Positions 63,709 through 64,000 of a DNA stretch of 64,000 nt are shown here, one piece after another. The stretch is from Phenylobacterium zucineum HLK1 (GTDB taxonomy: Bacteria > Pseudomonadota > Alphaproteobacteria > Caulobacterales > Caulobacteraceae): the NCBI RefSeq assembly GCF_000017265.1, contig NC_011144.1, forward strand, positions 1,178,001 to 1,242,000. Reading direction: 5' to 3'. The notes beneath the pieces were generated by a model. That model searched no databases. It saw only the letters and a program-made list of their open reading frames with translations, and was not told the DNA's origin. The translations under genes and the position numbers were made by a program. Within the stretch, counting starts at the first letter, position 1; every line of letters starts with the position of its first letter.

Positions 63709-64000
63709 TGGGCCTGCTTAGGACCCTGCACGCCTGGGCCGGCGCGATCCTCGCGCTGATCCTCGTCGTGCTGGGGCTGAGCGGCAGCCTGCTGGTGCTG
63801 CGCGATCCGTGGGTGAAGCTGACCGTGCCCGAGGCGCGGGGCGGGGTCGCGGCCTCGCCGCGGGCGCTGGGCGCGGCGGTGCAGGCGATCCAGGCGCAGG
63901 CGCCGGGAGAAGTGCGCAACGTGACGCTGGCCGGTCCGCACCTGGGCGTCCACCGGGTCTATTTCACCGACAAGGACCAGGGCTATGCGGCGGCCGACGG
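63708..64000 (+). CDS. PepSY-associated inner-membrane protein (3' end outside window)
   Basis: The frame begins MGLLRTLHAWAGAILALILV with an immediate membrane helix (GAILALILVVLGLSGSLLVL), then a periplasmic segment (PRALGAAVQAIQAQAPGEVR, VHRVYFTDKDQGYAAAD). This is the start of the PepSY transmembrane family paired with TonB-dependent receptors for iron, where it may act as a ferric-siderophore reductase. The ATG overlaps the receptor stop (TGATG). The gene continues past position 64000. Confidence 0.85.
   Translation, partial: MGLLRTLHAWAGAILALILVVLGLSGSLLVLRDPWVKLTVPEARGGVAASPRALGAAVQAIQAQAPGEVRNVTLAGPHLGVHRVYFTDKDQGYAAAD

Overview
The window is about 64 kb of very GC-rich, densely packed bacterial chromosome. 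Gene content (secreted M28, S9, S1, S8 and HtrA-type peptidases, TonB-dependent receptors, DUF3618/holin-superfamily stress cluster, sfsA, map and radC neighbourhood) and codon use point to an alphaproteobacterium, most likely Caulobacteraceae (Caulobacter/Phenylobacterium-like). The taxonomic call is inference; no rRNA is present. Most genes look native, with no IS element, prophage or CRISPR array recognised.

Layout. 1-5.8 kb: end of an RTX repeat protein, a small Tyr/Gly-rich exported protein, a secreted M28 aminopeptidase, and a three-gene envelope/stress cluster whose last gene has its 3' end duplicated together with intergenic repeats. 5.8-13.1 kb: a copper-resistance island (copB, multicopper oxidase copA, PepSY protein, csoR, P1B-type ATPase, His-rich exported protein, lipoprotein), with three CsoR-like operators between csoR and the ATPase gene. 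13.1-22 kb: MFS exporter, a putative stress group (DUF378, zinc dehydrogenase, membrane protein, DUF4142), a tandem retropepsin-like protein, a GH84 (O-GlcNAcase-like) enzyme, a saccharopine-dehydrogenase-like reductase and a sugar kinase. 22-34 kb: a DUF559 endonuclease bracketed by inverted REP-like repeats, radC, DUF4402, an ABC permease/M1 peptidase fusion with its ATPase, map, an S9 peptidase, sfsA and a CinA-like protein. 34-45 kb: ParA-like ATPase, an O-methyltransferase divergent from a SARP-like/alpha-beta-hydrolase fusion, an RND efflux pair, SDR, TauE/SafE exporter and purU.

45.3-51.4 kb: a tRNA-Leu(UAA) gene interrupted by a 227-nt group I intron, followed by four opposite-strand genes that all overlap end to end and encode exported proteins: a coiled-coil lipoprotein, an S1 trypsin-like protease, an S8 subtilase with a long N-terminal extension, and a DUF1353 protein. 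This is the best candidate for an undescribed system in the window. 51.5-64 kb: an HtrA-like lipoprotein protease, an FKBP isomerase, a beta-propeller amidohydrolase, a TonB-dependent receptor divergent from a CadC/ToxR-like transmembrane regulator, iron superoxide dismutase, and a second TonB-dependent receptor coupled to a PepSY membrane protein that runs off the window edge.

Working together: the copper genes form a sensing, export and oxidation module; the 38-42 kb pair forms a multidrug efflux pump needing an outer-membrane factor encoded elsewhere; the 53-61 kb group looks like a regulated uptake and hydrolysis locus for an unknown substrate; the 45-51 kb operon looks like an envelope protease cascade of unknown target.
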